A stretch of 64,000 nt of DNA, taken from Maea johnstoni (taxonomy: Eukaryota; Annelida; Polychaeta; Spionida; Magelonidae). The stretch spans positions 8,161,731-8,225,730 of the forward strand of contig OZ012687.1 of NCBI GenBank assembly GCA_963942565.1, written 5' to 3'. The notes under the pieces are model-generated. The model searched no databases and was not told where the DNA came from. It worked only from the letters and a program-made list of their open reading frames with translations. Below, piece after piece: positions 11,596-25,317 of this stretch; within the stretch, counting starts at the first letter, position 1; every line of letters starts with the position of its first letter. The position numbers were made by a program, and so were the translations under genes.

Positions 11596-11671
11596 CAGGG
11601 ATTTTTGACACCCTAAATTCTTGAAATCCCAATTTGGACACCCTGTTATGAAAATCCTGGCTAAGTCCCTG
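11596..11671 (+). mobile_element. Fragment of family C/D-type end
   Basis: Starts CAGGGATTTTTGACACCC and ends CCTGGCTAAGTCCCTG. Its end resembles the TGGNTAAG(A/T)CCCTG terminus of family C. A very short internally deleted copy. Confidence 0.5.
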
Positions 11672-11796
11672 TATGTGATCCTATACTGACTGACTGGACA
11701 GATGCATACTGAGAGGAGACAGATGATCACACACCTAGATCTTCCCTACAGGGAAGTTACCTCTCTGTCTTCATAATAATCAGAGCAACATCATGT

Positions 11797-12190
<394 letters not shown>

Positions 12191-12649
12191 TTTTAATCCA
12201 ATATTATATGTGTGTATGTATGTACACACACACATACGCCTATATCCAGCTTCCACTTTTGGTCTTGCGCTCAGGTCTAAGTGGCCACAAGAAATGTCTG
12301 TAAGTTAGGTTGTGTCAAACACTGAAACAGTGAAAGACAAAACTGACAAAATCCATACCTAGCGCACTGTTAAGCCATAAACAGATAAAGAACTTATCAA
12401 CTTTCAACTTATCCACTATAATGGCGCCTATTATCCTATAGAAAAATTGACTATATTTATTAAAAGATCCGTTTGAACATCCACCATCCTTACGTTGATA
12501 AACATGATATTACTTCATCTATTATCTTACGTATCATTTGTCATGCTGGTAAATACAAATATCACAAGCTGCTCAGAGCGAGTGGCCACTTGCTGTATGT
12601 CAACATAACCACGCCGGTTTGTTTACATTGCGAAACATTCCAACGTGGC

Positions 12650-12736
12650 GGCGATGCACTGAGCCACCTAGCGGGAGATGCCTACAGAGCCTCGTTCTGA
12701 CGCGCATCAGAGCGAGGCGTGAATAAGGTCTATAGA
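12650..12736 (-). repeat. Dispersed repeat end, AGACCTTATTCACGC type (inverted copy)
   Basis: Reverse complement of the repeat edge at 4552. Both carry the 'tgcctacagagcctcg' block and end at 'gcgtgaataaggtctata'. This copy also has a CpG-rich region at 12560-12650. Confidence 0.5.
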
Positions 12737-13289
12737 GGACTCTGTTTGAGTATGACTTCTAAATATATGATGATCAAGTGGTGCCATCTATCTACCATAC
12801 CTGGCACTACACCACATTGCTTGGTCAATAGAGAAGGAAGTGTCAACTCTTAAGGGACTAGGAACCTAGTCTTTCAGTGCCCTCATGTAGGTGACAGCAT
12901 AGGCTCATATGTGGTAGTGGGGTAAACCCTCTAAGGGGCTAGTAGCTAGGCTAGCCCTGTAGGTGAGAGAAATGGCTGATATAGTAGCTAGTCTAAGCGC
13001 CATCAACCACAGAATCAGCGATGGCAGTCCTGATCAACAAGAACTAAGTCAATCTGCCCACATTCCCCTATCTGTCAATACTGAAATCCTTATAGCAGAT
13101 TCTATTTGTTTATTATGCATCAGATAAGAATAGTTGATCGCTGTGCACATATTATTCCAACTTTATGACTAATATATTATGTGCATTAGTATATCACCAA
13201 GCCCATAACCACTGCTAATATTTGCATTACATGTTGTAAATCCATGATTATTTATTATGTGTAGGCTATCAGCACAGGCATTTCACTTT
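12737..13289. other. No recognised feature
   Basis: No gene or repeat boundary could be supported. Confidence 0.5.
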
Positions 13290-13720
13290 TTTTCCTGGAG
13301 AACACTTGCCCTGTTACTGTACATGTTATAACTTGCCCTGTTACTCTACAGTAAATAGCCCTATAATTATCATTGAGATTACTTGCCCTGTTACTTAACT
13401 TGAGAGTACTTGCCCTGTAACCTAACTTGACAGTACTTGCCCTGTAACTTAACTTGACAGTACTTGCATTGTTACGTAACTTGAGAGTACTTGCCCTGTT
13501 AATTTGCATGATTAAGTTCCTTGATACTCCTTATTATGATACTTGCTCTGTCACGCTGTGATAATAATACTTGCCCTATTTTTCATTTGTAATAGCCCTG
13601 TTACTTTCCATATTTATAGCCTCACTACCCTTTGCGAGAGCACATGCCCTATTACTGTCCATGAGGATACTAGTCCTGTAATTCTATTTTTTCAACAGAA
13701 AAATAGCCCTAATACTACTC
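13290..13720. repeat. Minisatellite built on ACTTGCCCTGTTAC
   Basis: At least ten imperfect repeats of a 26-32 bp unit. The core is 'acttgccctgtaac' followed by 'ttaacttgacagt', cleanest at 13380-13500 and decaying outward to 'tagccctgttac'. The core word also occurs inside family E at 5.9 and 7.0 kb, so the array may have grown from such an element. The 84-codon minus frame here is its translation. Confidence 0.8.
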
Positions 13721-15404
13721 CATTTTACTCTATTAGATCAATCCTTCATCATAAACAATTCAACTGCAGTATTGTCCGTTATTGAACGACTGCATCTTGA
13801 GAGACATGTTGTTTACAGCAGCTGACTTAATTTGCCATTAGCAATTCACACGGCTTTCCACTTGCCACGACCACCACCACGACGGATGGAGGAGATCCAT
13901 ACTGTGTGGCACGTTGGTGGCGGTGGCGACGGCGACACTCGGAGGAGGACTACAGGAGTAATGGGGTGACCCGCTCTCTCTCATCACGCACATGCGTGCT
14001 GCGCTGCGCTGCGGCGGCGCGGCGGTTATTCTAACCTGCCTCATGTGCAGCACAGTTTATGCAAACAGTTCCGATTTCCTGCATCAAATAGACATCCAGG
14101 GCAGCCAAGGAGTTTGCAATATTGCAAAGGAGGGAAATGGCTACTGGTAAATGTCACCGCTGCCTTAATAGCAATGCTGTAATATTTATCTAAGACACAA
14201 ATCAACTTGTCAGATTCCTCGAAAATTTATAAGACCTGCTGCTGCCTGAGTTCACTCCTCTCTTCCTTAAACATGGTATAAATAAATAAAGGAAATAAAA
14301 GATATGCACCCCCCCCCCCCCAAAAAAAAAAAATCAGATAAAGATATATACTAATTGATGAATGATAAAAAGCAAAGAATAACACAAAAGAAACCTGTTG
14401 AAATTCAAGGACACATAGTTTTATCAAACATGAGCCTTTATTAGAACTCTTAAAATGATAAATTTTGAGATAACTATACTGAGATCATACTGGCAAAAGT
14501 GCAATCGACTAAGGACTGTTCTAGTAATTATCACATAATAATGTGTTGTTATATTCCTAAAACATGCATATATTTTGAGACTATTTCCACACCCATTAAA
14601 GATTGTCACCAAATCTATAATAAAATTCAGAAGATTATGATTGATATTTCTCCGAATGCTAAATGCGCGATGAATCAAGAAGTAAATATTTTTTGACCTT
14701 TTGCATTTCTATTTTCATTGTTGCTCATTTCCATTTACCTTCATATTCCGACCTTTGACCTAGAACAACTGGGCATGTCTGAGTGTCAATAAACTTATTC
14801 ATTTTTATTTCTCATTCTTTTTTGTTGAAGTAGTTTGTACCGAGAGAGTGCATGCACTGTGTGCGTATGTGCTGCGGAGAGCTTCAGTACAAAGCCACTC
14901 CTTGCAGTGTTAATTATCAACCTGAATTCTGCCTTATCTCCTGGCCACCCACCTGAGGATCTGTTTGCTATCTAATCCACCTGTGGCTGCCTTCCTCTAG
15001 CACCAGGTATACGCCAACTTTATTGCCATATCCATCCTCGTCCTCTAGCTCCCAAACAATCTCATACGCATGCCAATATCTCAAACAATTAACACAGCCA
15101 CTTCCACCCATGCATTCCAGCAAGACCAAAAACAACTACTTTTGTAATGTTTTTGTGAATGAAGGAAGCAATTTTTGAAAATAAGGACCAAAACCATTTA
15201 TTTCCTTTAAGTACAAAGTAGATTTGTGATTTATTAATGCTTAAGTATTTGTATATCAAAAGTCCAGACTTAGAGGCTAGCCCTAGCATGAAATATTGTA
15301 TGTAAATGGTATATGTCTCCTTCTAAAAAAGGAACCTCATAAAATCCCTCGATCATATTCCCTCGATTTTGCTTGCTTTATCTATGTACATTAAAATATT
15401 CTTA
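13721..15404. other. Mostly featureless; short GC-rich patch
   Basis: A CpG-rich patch at about 13850-14050 contains frames on both strands but no splice-supported exon. A C-run followed by an A-run lies at 14308-14333. A minus frame near 14970-15090 contains EIVWELEDEDGYGNKVGVYL but is not recognised and lacks clear splice sites. Confidence 0.45.
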
Positions 15405-15613
15405 ACACTTCCAAGAATAAGGCTACTATCATCCAAAGCAAAAGAATGCAATGATTTTTTGAAAACCATCTAAACCCTGTCATGTTGGTATTCATTGGAT
15501 AGTTGTCGCAGAGTACTCTCAGATGAATTTCCATGTGTCAGGGTTTGAGTAATTTTCTTCAGGTGTTTTGCCTCATTTTTTATTGGCCAAATTAGCCACC
15601 AGCAGCATAAGGG
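15405..15613 (+). mobile_element. piggyBac-like MITE family A
   Basis: Follows TTAA, begins ACTTCCAAGAATAAGGC and ends CAGCAGCATAAGGG. Nearly full length with scattered substitutions. Confidence 0.75.
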
Positions 15614-15859
15614 CTTAAGGATTGTAGATATTTTCTAAAACAATATCCAAGACCTGTGCCAGTGCAGCCAGCATGATTATGCGAGTACTCCTATGACCCT
15701 CTAATCATTTCCTCATTCCTTAATCCTCACAGCCGCGATATCTAAATACGGACACAGAAAAGCACTGCATTAATTATGGATACACTCATTGGTGGGCGAT
15801 TGTTACTAATAAAACTGACCGTGCCTAAATGACCTGCTAATCCCTTCCTAGTTGCTTAA

Positions 15860-16234
15860 CCCCTTCAGGTCCAGGGTTACACACACTGCATCGGAGAATT
15901 TACCCGAAGGACTGAGAGATATGTGGGGCATGAAAAAAAGATATTTTTGAGCTAAAGTTGATACTCTGATCAACATTTCTCCAAAATGGAGAACAAAATC
16001 CTCACACGAAACAACTCTCCTGATCAAAATGGCCATTTTCTTTGATTCTGATATTGAAATAAACACTACTTGGGCCCAAGAGAACCAATAACTAGATGTA
16101 CAGATATTTCTTTTATGTATAAAATATTTCTTTGATACTTTTTTCTTGAAACTTGATGTCATGTACACTTCTTGACATAGGTGCTTGATTATCTGATGTG
16201 AAGAAATTTCATCCAAGTACAAAACCTTTATCAT
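15860..16234 (-). repeat. Repeat with one TTAA-flanked CCCC end
   Basis: Preceded by TTAA and beginning CCCCTTCAGGTCCAGGG, like the ends of families A and B. The matching right end was not found. The 128-codon minus frame (15848-16234) finishes in this end and has no recognisable domain, so I read it as non-coding repeat, not a gene. Confidence 0.4.
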
Positions 16235-16671
16235 TTTTTTTTATATTTGATGACGTACAATTTGTCATAGATATCAAATTTCGATGTGACGAGATTTCTA
16301 TTTTTGTATAAGCTAACTGCGCATTTACATTAACGCCTCCACAAACCTATGCCTCATTGCAATACCTGATATCCCCCAAAAATAAACATGTAAAGATATC
16401 CTTCAACTACAAAATCACGACCAAATTGCAACACAAATCTGCATGTATCTGCAGCCCAGAAAACCTTAGCGCACGTTCCAGCTCGGCTGCAGTTCACTTC
16501 CATTACTCGCACTCACTGGTCACTAGGGAATGTACTCTGTTGCCATGGCAACCTATTGAAATGTGTAGTTTTGTAAGAGCAGTTGACATTTGCAGGCAGT
16601 GTGGAGGGAGGGAATATCTAGACACAGTCAAGAGACTTGGCTGCTTCTGCTGCTACGAGAAGGAGAAGGAG

Positions 16672-16735
16672 CAGGAGGAGGAGGAGGAGGAGGAGGAGGA
16701 GGAGGAGGAGGAGGAGGAGGAGGAGGAGAGAATAG
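16672..16735 (+). repeat. GAG trinucleotide run
   Basis: About 20 GAG/AGG triplets give the poly-Glu stretch of the 172-codon frame 16357-16875. No splice sites or domain support that frame as a gene. Confidence 0.8.
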
Positions 16736-17229
16736 AGGATGAGAAAGAGGAAAGAATGATGGTATATGTGGTAGATGTTTCAAATATATATTTCAAAACA
16801 AAAAGAAGGCAAAGACACTTCATTGCAAACAGTAAATCCCTGCTATTAGAATTAAAATTCATATTAAGTGTTTAGAGAATTATTCCTTATTTCATTTATA
16901 GGATCTCTCATGCTTGCCCTGCCAATACGAAGCTTAAATTACCAAGGAAATCTAAAAATGTTCCCTAGAAAATTGGCAGGATGTGCTAGAATATCTTGGC
17001 TATATTTGCTTAGAGTTAATTCTCCCCCACTAATTAAACTGCTTCACAGAAATCAGCTAAAATCTTTGTTCAAATAGTATAAAAGACCTATTCTTGATGA
17101 AAGAGAACGTTTCTCTTTGACAGCCCTCCTACATAGTCCTATCATCTCCTGTGATCAAGTGCTCATATACCTAACTCATGGGAGGTCCCTGTCAGATTAC
17201 CTGAAAGCTGGACTAGGTAGATGGTTTTT
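16736..17229. other. No recognised feature
   Basis: AT-rich, with short frames only. Confidence 0.5.
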
Positions 17230-17560
17230 TATACTGTATAAAGAGTTTGTGTTTGCTATCAGGTTGTTGCAGCACTCTAGCAGCTGTGAGGTGAAGAGAA
17301 AATCATTAAGAGGAGTCAAGCGTCATTCTGCATCGATCTAACAGCTAGCAGGGTACATCTATTTATCTACAGTACCTGAATGCTATATCCTGTAGATAGG
17401 TTTTTATAATAGTAAAGGAACTCATGTATTCTATCAGCAGTATTCTAGCAGCTGTGAGGTGAAGAGAAAATCAGTGAGAGTCATGCGTCATTCTGCATTG
17501 ATCCAACAGCTAGCTCGCTGCGTCTATCTATCCATTGCTGCATCATACCACAAGGTCCCT
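17230..17560 (+). repeat. Tandem duplication, period about 168 bp
   Basis: The block 'cagctgtgaggtgaagagaa' at 17281 recurs at 17449, followed in both by 'gcgtcattctgcat' and 'acagctagc'. Two copies, moderately diverged. Confidence 0.7.
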
Positions 17561-18925
17561 CCTACTCTCTCTCTCTCTCTGAGGAGAACTTCCCTACACG
17601 ATACTGTGATTCATCGATCTCAGCGTATACCGGGAGTACGAGTGGAACAAATACAGATATACCATGGAGCGTCGAAAAAAGTATTTGAATGAATGAAAGA
17701 TGGGCTTCCTTTCCCACTCTCAAAACAGTGCATAGCAGTAGTTCCTGTATCATGAGATAAATCAATGAGGAGAGGAAATGGACAGAGAGCAATATTTACT
17801 CACAGCCAGGGATCCTAGAACACCCATAGGGTTAGCGTACTATCATATATACTACTTATAACTGTGATAAAAATCAATACAATATTGATAACAGAAAGCA
17901 CTAAAACTAAGACATAAGAGCCTACAGCTAATGGCTCAACATCCACATTACTCTTATGAAATTCCTGGAATTCTAGAAAGATGCTAGAGAAATGCCAGGA
18001 TTTCTTCGGATTTCACATCAACATATAGGGCTCTGGTCCGAACAAAAAATAATGAATAACAAGCATATTTCAATTATTGCAATCACCTTTTATATTCTCA
18101 AAGAAATGTCATCTTATTCCATATAAACTAAGTAGAATTTTGACACATGATTCAAGCACAAATGTGGCACTAAAAGCTATTTCTAAGTTATGTCTATCAA
18201 GTCTTTTTTTGGTATTTTTGTTTCGTTTAGTTTTTTTGCTTTATGATGATAAATTTATCTATCAAAGAATATTTTTAGAAAAGATGAAAAGCTGTATTTG
18301 TGAAAGAGGAAACCAAACTGATTGTAACATACGTCACTGCAGCAACATTAACAAGATCTTTCTCTCTGGAGATCAATCAAGTACTGATTGAAACAATACC
18401 CACCTGGCTATTTATAGCCAGCCACTGTCTTTCTCACCCGCTCTTTGCTAATGATTACATCCTATGGAAAAAAACAATACCCTATTCCCCAGATACAAGA
18501 AATCCTCATCACATGTTAAGGACAGACAGCAATAGATTTCCTTTGTGTTCTGATCGGACTTAAGTTATAAGGGTTAAACACATGATGAGATGAAAGATCA
18601 ACTTTATTACAAATAAATAGTAAAGGGAAAAAAATTGCAAAAAAAAAAAACCTCCGAAAACATCTTGTCACTAATCTTGTTTACTCCTACTCGTATTCTG
18701 TACACCGAAACAGGCAGCTAAATGTTGAAACAGTTGATATCTATAATGCTCTCCCTCATTCATTTGAAGTGTTAGATAAGTTGCATGTTTGTACTCCACT
18801 GGTAAACCTATAAATATCTGAAACACTTGTGCAGAATTCCTCAAGTTTTCCAGCACCACATAGGATAGGCTGCCATTGAGAGGCTCAGGCTAAGGCTATG
18901 GTAGCCTGCTTCTCTGACAGATTAA
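17561..18925. other. No recognised feature
   Basis: A (TC)n run near 17565-17580. Otherwise short frames without domains. Confidence 0.5.
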
Positions 18926-19131
18926 CCCTTATCTTGCTGGTGGTTAATTTGCCCAATACAAAATTGATGCAAAAAACCTGAAGAATGACTGAAACCCTGA
19001 TGCATTTGGTGCGAATCTGAGAGTACTCAGTGAGAGCTATCGAATGAATACCAACAGACAGGGTTTAGATGATTTTCAGAAATCTTTGAGTCCTTGTACT
19101 TCGGACGAAAGATGTCTCAGCATTGGAAGGG
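18926..19131 (-). mobile_element. piggyBac-like MITE family A, reverse
   Basis: 206-bp copy flanked by TTAA on both sides. Read on the plus strand it begins CCCTTATCTTGCTGGTGG and ends CAGCATTGGAAGGG. One of the best-preserved copies for defining the ends. Confidence 0.8.
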
Positions 19132-19689
19132 TTAAGATTGCCCTAATACAATGGTTATCGTCACCATTGTACTGAAGATGGCAGCTCTGTCATCAGAGGA
19201 TACAGAAAATAAAATGTTTTTTTTCTGTTAAAGCTCTTGTGGCTCCAGAAATTAACATTACTGGGAATCATTACTCATGGTAGGTAATGATGAGATGCAA
19301 TTAACCAGACTTGTAGCAAGTCTAAGGCTGTGGCGAAGATCAGGTCTAGCTTATCTGAAGACACAAGCCACACCCCCTCAGAATGGCAGATATGCGATAA
19401 TATTTGCATGGTAAATCTAGCGCGGCACCCTGCTCTCCAGCATTGTCCTAGAGGGCAGGGAGTCTACGAGCGGAGAGAAAACAGGCTCATCCAAAACTAT
19501 TTCAGACACAACTTATCTCTCAGGATCTGGGCCAGGAGAGGAACCAAAAATAGCTCCAAGAGGAGGGAGAGGTAAGTACTTGAGCTGAGAAATATCCACG
19601 ACAACACGCAGCAAACAACCGTGCCAGCTTTTCTTGGCTTGGGTGGATCTACTGAGAGGTGGGAGGGCTTGAAGAGAACTTCCCATTTG
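19132..19689. other. No recognised feature
   Basis: The phrase 'ccagacttgtagcaagtct' (19308-19326) is a short inverted repeat. The frames here have no recognisable domain. Confidence 0.45.
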
Positions 19690-20130
19690 TTTAAAACCAT
19701 TTCTTTTTTAAGTGAAGCTAAATACCACTTGAAGGGAACCCATTAAGAGTTATTAAACAATAACTCAGGGTTTAAAGAGAACATACCCAATTTGTGGAAA
19801 ACTTGAAAATATTGTATCCCAATAAAGGTCGCTAGAAAAACATTAGGAGTAAGAAATTACACCTGAGAACTCAAAATCAATTCCTAATTTCTGGAAACCT
19901 CCAAAACATTGTACCTCAATAAAGGTCAGTAGAAAACCATTAGATGTTAGGACACTGTACCTAAGAAGGTAAAGACATCTACCCAGTTGTGTAAAATATT
20001 GTTCCTCAAAACACGTTTGCTAAAAAGTATTTAGCTTTAGAAACTCATAAGAACACACCCAATTTGTGTAAAAACAGAAAATATTGAACCTCAAAACTGG
20101 ACACTAGAGAACCATTTGGATTAAGTACTT
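19690..20130 (+). repeat. Degenerate tandem repeat, period about 100 bp
   Basis: At least four diverged units share 'acccaatttgtg', 'gaaaatattgtacctcaa' and 'ctagaaaaccattagg' in the same order. Old array. Confidence 0.65.
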
Positions 20131-21765
20131 GCAACAAAAATCATATAAGAAAATACACATGGAACTTTCTCACAAGCCTTGAGCCTGATTCCATTGTGGG
20201 TAGGCCCCGAAGAGAATCATAAATCCCTACTTGACCCAAACCATTTGAGTGTCTGGCTAGTTCCTCTATCCAGCTTCCACTAACTAGCAAGCACTCAGGA
20301 TAAATTGATCGCGGGAGGGCAGCCAGCCATCCACATCAACCACAAGGGAAATTCCAGCTAAAAGATTTTTCCACAAATCTCAGCCCCATTTATTGCCTTA
20401 CATACACTGGCAGCCCTGCTGATTCAGGTTCAGCAGAGCTGTTTTGAGCTGATCCAAAGCAGTGTTCCAGTGAACGCTGCATAATGCTTTTTAGGGGGGT
20501 TCTGTAGAGTTCAGGGAGAGGTGAGGTGTTTTCTTCCAACTGTTCAAAACTCATTTTCAACTAAATGATATAAGAAGGACAGGTGAGTCGTATGAGCCTT
20601 AAATACATGCATTGAGGTTGGGTAAGAGAGGATATAGTGCAACACTGATAATAATGCTGGTGATGATGATGATAATGATGAAGATGAAGATCGTAACAAT
20701 AACTATCCAGATGACAATAATGGTTGTTGTCAATACAGAAATTAGAAAATATTGATTATTGAAGCCCTTAATCACTATAACTATAGATTCCTAAGACTTC
20801 ACAAGAAAATTTTGTAGGAGCTCCTTTTGGTAAAGGATAGGCATCATCATTCATTGGATTCAGAGAAAGTGGTAGACTTTCTCCTAGTGATGTGTGATAT
20901 AAGCTCACACTTATAATGAATGGTGTTTGTTGGTTCGTGGTGTTGCCAGCAGTTGTGTGGTGCAGCTATGTACAGTAGCCTCCACCAGCAGCGGTTCCTG
21001 CAGCCTACTGTTCCTGGATGTCCTGAGAGAGCAGTAGTCTATTCTTAGTCTGTTTATGTTCTATTAGCGTTGATTATTGGAGGGCCCATTAAGCTTTAAT
21101 GCCCAGGGTTCCTCCTCCACGGCCTGCGAGCTTTGGCCCCGGCCAGCCAGCAACCAAGCCCTGCCTGCCTACACCGACCACCAACGCCAGCTGCCCTGCA
21201 CAAGACTGCTCTGTAGATGATCCTAGATAGGGATTTAGTACCAGTACTTCATACAATACCAAATATCCATATACAATGGGAAAAAGTATCATGTCTTCAG
21301 AAATCTATAAAATCAGCACTGATAAATGATAGAAAAATGACATAAGTGCTATCTGTACCTCCCCCCACGAAAGTGGTTTGCTTTCTATCAACAAAATTTC
21401 TGAAGCTGGCAGTTCCAAATTTAAGATATTGTAATCCCTGGGAGGCATGCAGTATCGTTAAAAATAGCTAAAATATTGTATTTAAAAAAATATATATCAA
21501 TTTTACAACATATCTTGAAAATTCAAAAGGTGCTAATCCCTAGTCCCAGACTTGCTGCAAGTTAAATACCATCTCCATGATCTACCCTGAATTGACCTCA
21601 ATCTGATTTCAGTTCTGTTATTCCTTGCAGGTGGAGCCACACTGGCTTAAGTGTCTTCAAGTCTCTGTTGAATACCCATCTCCATGATCCACCCTAAGTT
21701 AAAATTATATTTTCTGTTTTCCCTTCTGGGTGGAGCCTCATAAGCTGGATCAGTGGATTAGACAT
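20131..21765. other. No recognised feature
   Basis: Short GAT repeats at 20655-20690. A phrase 'taaataccatctccatgat' near 21563 recurs at about 21672 as 'gaatacccatctccatgatc', suggesting a degraded duplication just upstream of the 159-bp array. No exon supported. Confidence 0.5.
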
Positions 21766-22401
21766 CACCCATGACAACTGTGCTGCCACCTATAGTATAG
21801 GGATGGCACTTTTTGTTACGGTTCTACCCATATGTAACTCAGTCTGAGCAGCAGGCTCTCTGCCTCCCTGACCCTGCAGGGGGAAGGTCTCTACTCCCTC
21901 TGTATTATTGTTAGCCTGCAGAATCATCAACAATAGCTGTGCTGCCACCTATAGTATAGTGATGGCACTTTTTGTTACGGTTCTACCCATATGTAACTCA
22001 GTCTGAGCAGCAGGCTCTCTGCCTCCCTGACCCTGCAGGGGGAAGGTCTCTACTCCCTCTGTGTTATTGTTAGCCTGCAGAATCATCAACAATAGCTGTG
22101 CTGCCACCTATAGTATAGTGATGGCACTTTTTGTTACGGTTCTACCCATATGTAACTCAGTCTGAGCAGCAGGCTCTCTGCCTCCCTGACCCTGCAGGGG
22201 GAAGGTCTCTACTCCCTCTGTATTATTGTTAGCCTGCAGAATCATCAACAATAGCTGTGCTGCCACCTATAGTATAGTGATGGCACTTTTTGTTACGGTT
22301 CTACCCATATGTAACTCAGTCTGAGCAGCAGGCTCTCTGCCTCCCTGACCCTGCAGGGGGAAGGTCTCTACTCCCTCTGTGTTATTGTTCGCCTGCAGAA
22401 T
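21766..22401 (+). repeat. 159-bp tandem repeat, four near-identical copies
   Basis: The marker 'gctgccacctatagtatag' falls at 21782, 21941, 22100 and 22259, an exact 159-bp period. The copies differ at only a few positions (for example tattatt/gttattg before 'gcctgcag'). Near identity implies very recent amplification or ongoing gene conversion. No open frame crosses the units. Confidence 0.9.
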
Positions 22402-23429
22402 GTTGTGAGAAGGCTGTCAACACAGGAATCCAATACCATGTCACTGGCAACCCTTAAACAACATACTTGCTACTTCTCCATATCTCAGAGCGGATCATTC
22501 CAGACCCACAATCTACTCGAGATATGTCACTCACAAAATACTTATAGGTGAGAGGGATCTCATTGACATTTTTCAATCAAATTGACAACATAAAATAATG
22601 TAAAATACTGAATCATCAAATACAATGTTCCAGGACTACCATTCTAGTCAAGATCATCAACCCAAATTGTATACTGAATTCCAGCACTCTAAGTGCTTAA
22701 TTTACCACAATTGGTCTCATGCCTGAGGCCAGAAAGGTGCTCAAAACTGTCTTTTTTTCTTATTGGAACATATTTGGGCTATATATATATATTTACAATC
22801 ATGCTCCATGGGCATGTTACATTAAATCAGTGGTGTAATGTTTAGGTTAACACTATCTCAGATTATATCACTGAATACATTGATTCACTGACACAAAATT
22901 GTTACATGTACATGAAAACATACATTCTGATGACTGCCATAGAATTTACATCAATTATTCTGAAACTTTTCTTTTTATCCTTTTTTGGATGATTTTCTTC
23001 TAGATTTTAGAATAACAATGCTCCAAGGGCACATTCTGTTTGATAAATGTTGGGGAATGTTTGCATACATTCAAATCTCCTCTCATTTGTCAGCAGAACT
23101 ACTGGCACAATCCAGAGATGTAGCGTGTGGATACACACTAGTGACTGCCTGCTTGGGCATGTCAACACACACACTCGCTGTGCATGCTAGCTTTCTGCCT
23201 TTTGCTGCAAACTAATTGGATTTTATTGGTTCTTTGGCATTCCCAAAGAGTACCAATCAGAAATGCTCTCCCTTGAGGCCAATGGAATAGAAAATTACAG
23301 AAATTAGTGCATCTCTACAATTACCCCAGCACTCATCAAATCTGACATGTGAATTCCAGCTTGAACGCCGCTCAAATTGATCCTGCACTCCAATGGGTCC
23401 AATAGCAACCTACAGATCACTCCACATCA
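22402..23429. other. No recognised feature
   Basis: No gene. The 76-codon frame 22985-23215 has no recognised domain. Confidence 0.5.
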
Positions 23430-23800
23430 TCCTCATCCTCACCATCATCATCATCATCCTTACCATCATCATAGTGACTATATTCATCATCAGCAGCACG
23501 ATCAGGATGATGATCATGTACCATGATGATCATGTACCATGAGGATCATGATGATCATCGTCATCCTCATGATCGTCATCTTTTCAATTATCATCAATAT
23601 CATCATCATCATGATGACCATCCTAATCATCATAACCATGACTTTAATCATCAACAACAGCATTATTGATATGATCATGATAATTGACATCCTCCTCCTC
23701 CTCCTCCTCCTCCTCCTCATCATCATCATCATCATAATCATCCTGAACCTGACCATCATCAGTAAAATGACCAACATCATCCCCGGCATCATCATCATCC
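23430..23800. repeat. Compound ATC/TCC trinucleotide region
   Basis: Imperfect ATC runs with an internal (TCC)n at 23692-23718 and a duplicated 'gatgatcatgtaccatga'. It produces Met/Ile/Asp/Glu-rich frames on both strands that are not genes. Confidence 0.8.
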
Positions 23801-24114
23801 TCCCCCATCCTGACGCTGCTCTTCGTAATCAACATCAGCATCATTACATTAGGGTTGTCAGCCACGACCCTCTCGGACCTGGAGCCCGTCCGTCGCTGTA
23901 ATCCAGCTCTGTAGAGTGTAGGAGTATATCATTGGCAGCTGCTCGGGCCCCTGCTGCCTGCCTGCCTGCCTGCTGCCCCTCCTGTCATGTCAGGCGTGTC
24001 CTATCATCCTTGTCACTCTTCTCATTAGAGGCTGATTATCTGCGCTTAGTTCCTGCCACTACATGCTCCTCCTCCTCGACTCATGTACCGTCTAGCACTG
24101 CCTCCTGTTAATAA

Positions 24115-24342
24115 GGCCTAAAAAAATTTTTGTTTCCTGTAACCCTACCCTAACAAGTTTTTATTCAAAAAAATCCCTAGCCCAAAGTTTTTTCAGCCCT
24201 CCCAACCTCCAATCAACGTAAAACATGCATAAAACACACATTTTTGACCAAAAAAATAATCCAAAATTATTTTTTTTACCGACCTACCTACCCTATTTTT
24301 TTCAGGCTGTTACAGGAAACAAACAATTTCTTTTTTTAGGCC
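24115..24342 (+). mobile_element. PIF/Harbinger-like MITE
   Basis: 228 bp. The left end GGCCTAAAAAAA continues into TTTTTGTTTCCTGTAAC, and the right end GTTACAGGAAACAAA continues to TTTTTTTAGGCC, forming a long inverted repeat. It is flanked by TAA at 24112-24114 and 24343-24345. The 3-bp TAA duplication fits PIF/Harbinger. Confidence 0.8.
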
Positions 24343-24845
24343 TAAGGCATGGATTATGGGGACTAGTACCAGTAGTAGTAGCAATGGCTCGACACCACTA
24401 CCCAAGATATCAACCATATGGCAGCAAAATTCTGCACCAAGTCAGCCTGAGAAACAGACAAAAAACAGCCTTACTCCTTAGCCTTTGTAGCTAATGTCAT
24501 CAGAACTTTTTAATGTGATGAACATGATAAGAACCTTAGAATGACTCAAAACATCATGACTAAATGATTCAGGTTTTTTTTTCACTTACATCTGTTAGGA
24601 TGATTCATATTGACAACGTCAATGTGTGACGTAAATGCCACTGATTCAAGTAGAAAGTCCTGAGCAGCATCAAATGCAGGTGCTATCCTATTCCAATGGA
24701 GATAATACGGTTGTTGTTGTTTTTGATGATGATGATGATGATGATGAAGATGATTAGGATGATGATATCAACAATGATGTCAATATTGATAATGATGATG
24801 GTGTTGGAGGTGATGGTAAATGATGATAACAACAAATGATGATGA

Positions 24846-25012
<167 letters not shown>

Positions 25013-25148
25013 TAGGATGATTCATATTGACAACGTCAATGTGTGACGTAAATGCCACTGATTCAAGTAGAAAGTCCTGATGTCAATATTGATAATGATG
25101 ATGGTGTTGGAGGTGATGGTAAATGATGATAACAACAAATGATGATGA

Positions 25149-25317
<169 letters not shown>

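Noticed and set aside
15848-16234. 128-codon minus frame without microsatellite content
   Set aside because: It ends in a TTAA-flanked CCCC repeat terminus like those of the MITEs, and no recognisable protein family is visible.
16357-16875. 172-codon frame with a poly-Glu stretch
   Set aside because: Driven by a GAG microsatellite; no domain, and the flanking residues look random.
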